DNA from: an uncultured Saprospiraceae bacterium
GTDB lineage: Bacteria > Bacteroidota > Bacteroidia > Chitinophagales > Saprospiraceae
NCBI GenBank assembly: GCA_938007965.1
Contig: CALLMH010000040.1
Span: forward strand, 1 to 64,000
Direction of reading: 5' to 3'
DNA: 64,000 nucleotides
In this document: one piece after another, positions 62,665 to 64,000 of the stretch
Position numbering within the stretch: position 1 is the first letter of the stretch
How the letters are laid out: each line of letters opens with the position of its first letter
Notes under the pieces: model-generated
Told to the model about the DNA's origin: nothing
Databases searched by the model: none
Seen by the model: the letters and a program-made list of their open reading frames with translations, nothing else
Program-made: the position numbers and the translations under genes

Positions 62665-63111
62665 ATGCTGATTCCTGTCTTGAAATCGATATTTGAAAGA
62701 GACCTAGAACGTCTATATTTTCAGATCTCAAATTTTGATAATGAAGCTAATATTTGGCGTGTAGATGATGGAGTTTCTAACAGTGCAGGTAACCTTGCTC
62801 TGCATATCATTGGAAATTTGAATACATTCATCGGTGCAGAATTAGGAGGCACAGACTATGTAAGAGACAGACAGTATGAGTTCGGCGCGAAAGATGTGCC
62901 TTCAGAATCATTATTATCAGAAATATCAAATGTCAAACAATTAACCATGCGTGTCTTAGATACACTAGAGGAATCTCAGTTGGATGAAATCTATCCTAGA
63001 GTTGTGTTCAAGGAGCCGATGACTACTAAGTTTTTTCTCATTCATCTGACTACTCATTTAGCATATCATCTAGGTCAGGTCAATTATTATCGAAGACTAT
63101 TTGATAAATAA
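62665..63111 (+). CDS. DinB-like (DUF1572) protein
   Basis: 148 residues, all-helical four-helix bundle with histidines in LALHIIGNL and in HLTTHLAYHLGQVNYYR, the metal-binding pattern of the DinB/DUF1572 superfamily. Known members are thiol transferases (bacillithiol-dependent) or unknown. A bacillithiol link is plausible because bshB1 is present. It begins at the base after the msrB stop. Confidence 0.75.
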   Translation: MLIPVLKSIFERDLERLYFQISNFDNEANIWRVDDGVSNSAGNLALHIIGNLNTFIGAELGGTDYVRDRQYEFGAKDVPSESLLSEISNVKQLTMRVLDTLEESQLDEIYPRVVFKEPMTTKFFLIHLTTHLAYHLGQVNYYRRLFDK

Positions 63112-63324
63112 TCCATTTGGCAAGATTTTCTTTTCGCAATTAGCGATCCGTTTTTCCACGAAATAGAATCTTTCGTAGATAAAATTGTCGTAAATAGACA
63201 AAATTGATGATATTTGTCATGATAACAAAAAAGTAACTTTGATTACATTTTAGTTTTCCTTTAGTTATCCGCTTTATTATACATTCATAGTCGATATCAA
63301 TCGACTTAACCAACCTAAATCATT

Positions 63325-64000
63325 ATGAAAAAAACTTTTCTCTTGTTGTTCTTTGCAGTGATAAGTGTAGCACTTACCGCACAAATGAATAAGGTAGATT
63401 TTCAAGAATACACCCTTGATAATGGTCTCCACGTAATTCTACATCAAGATAAATCTACGCCTATCGTAGCCGTATCTATTATGTATCATGTCGGTTCTAA
63501 AAATGAGAAACCAGATAGAACAGGTTTCGCGCACTTTTTTGAACATTTATTATTCGAAGGAACAGCTAATATAGAACGAGGTCAGTTCGATAAATATGTA
63601 GAAAATGCAGGCGGCACACTTAATGCCAACACCTCATTTGACAGGACATACTACTACGAAATACTTCCTTCTAATCAGTTGGAGTTAGGACTATGGTTAG
63701 AATCCGAACGATTACTACATGCCAAAGTGGAAAACAAAGGTGTAGAAACACAAAGAGAGGTAGTAAAAGAAGAAAGAAGACAACGAATAGATAACCAACC
63801 GTATGGATCTATACTACAGGAGTCTATGGCGAGAGCTTTCACAAAGCACCCATACAACTGGCCGATTATCGGCTCTATGGAGCACTTGAATGCAGCCGAA
63901 GAGAAAGATTACAAACAATTCTATAACGACTTCTACACTCCTAATAACGCTATACTATCTATTGCAGGAGATATCGATTATGACCAGGCTAAGAAGTGGA
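63325..64000 (+). CDS. M16 family zinc peptidase (3' end outside window)
   Basis: Partial gene starting at ATG 63325 with a signal peptide (about 1-20, ending LTAQ). The M16 active site HFFEH, within GFAHFFEHLLFEG, is present near residue 70 and the downstream glutamate region (VVKEERRQRIDN) follows, matching pitrilysin/insulinase-type peptidases found in the periplasm of Bacteroidota. The frame remains open to the end of the window. Confidence 0.85.
   Translation, partial: MKKTFLLLFFAVISVALTAQMNKVDFQEYTLDNGLHVILHQDKSTPIVAVSIMYHVGSKNEKPDRTGFAHFFEHLLFEGTANIERGQFDKYVENAGGTLNANTSFDRTYYYEILPSNQLELGLWLESERLLHAKVENKGVETQREVVKEERRQRIDNQPYGSILQESMARAFTKHPYNWPIIGSMEHLNAAEEKDYKQFYNDFYTPNNAILSIAGDIDYDQAKKW

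Overview
The window looks like chromosomal DNA of a member of the Bacteroidota, most likely of the Saprospiria/Saprospiraceae kind. The grounds are a Por/type IX sorting tail on a secreted protein, a SusC/RagA-type TonB receptor, a short Bacteroidota-type CcmD, BshB1 of bacillithiol synthesis, an OadGAB sodium-pump decarboxylase whose alpha subunit has the Bacteroidota-type active-site block, promoter boxes of the form TAnnTTTG, AT-rich intergenic DNA, few Shine-Dalgarno sequences, and a crtD-cruF pair that fits saproxanthin/myxol-type carotenoids. The taxon is inferred; there is no rRNA in the window. I saw no tRNA, rRNA, CRISPR array, insertion sequence, integrase or phage gene. The region is mostly ordinary core and semi-core genome in short operons on both strands.

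Layout. 0-9.4 kb: tail of an OmpA-domain protein, then a leftward series with a PIF1-like helicase, an MlaD/MCE protein, glmM, a polytopic M28 peptidase and a type IX secreted protein. 9.6-14.2 kb: ornithine aminotransferase (leftward), then a rightward run of five very small two-helix membrane proteins ending in a DUF885 peptidase. 14.6-20 kb: a Crp/Fnr regulator with two inverted repeats upstream, an alpha/beta hydrolase with a lipoprotein, a stand-alone LuxE-like adenylating enzyme, a GNAT acetyltransferase and a cell-wall amidase. 20-25.2 kb: cytochrome c maturation genes ccmB and ccmC, a cytochrome P450, ccmD and glutamate dehydrogenase. 25.4-29.6 kb: a lipoprotein and the oadG-oadA-oadB sodium pump. 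29.8-38.2 kb: aspartokinase, yajC, shikimate kinase, bshB1, purM, a Pmp3-like peptide, PEP carboxylase, a rhomboid protease and rlmH. 38.5-44 kb: crtD-cruF, a GH5 lipoprotein and a di-haem peroxidase. 44-52.3 kb: pdhB, a lipoprotein, an M20 dipeptidase, an FKBP isomerase, trmD, a ferredoxin reductase with its 2Fe-2S ferredoxin, lipB and an acyl-CoA thioesterase. 52.6-64 kb: an ABC exporter, an ArsC-like protein with hemF, an App1-like phosphatase, a lipoprotein gene broken by one stop codon, rimO, an orphan SusC-type receptor, a small membrane protein, msrB, a DinB-like protein and the start of an M16 peptidase.

How the genes fit together. PEP carboxylase makes oxaloacetate, the OadGAB complex can decarboxylate it while exporting sodium, and aspartokinase and ornithine aminotransferase work in amino-acid metabolism close by. 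Haem use recurs: hemF, ccmBCD, a P450 and a di-haem peroxidase. The ferredoxin reductase and ferredoxin are plausible electron donors for the P450 about 27 kb away. lipB and pdhB both serve 2-oxoacid dehydrogenases.

No clearly new system such as a defence island or biosynthetic cluster stands out. The items most worth a second look are the array of five tiny membrane proteins, the diverged 138-base repeat found in two convergent intergenic spaces, the structured leader before ccmD-gdh, the P450 placed inside the ccm genes, the CcmC with an extra N-terminal domain, and the interrupted lipoprotein gene.
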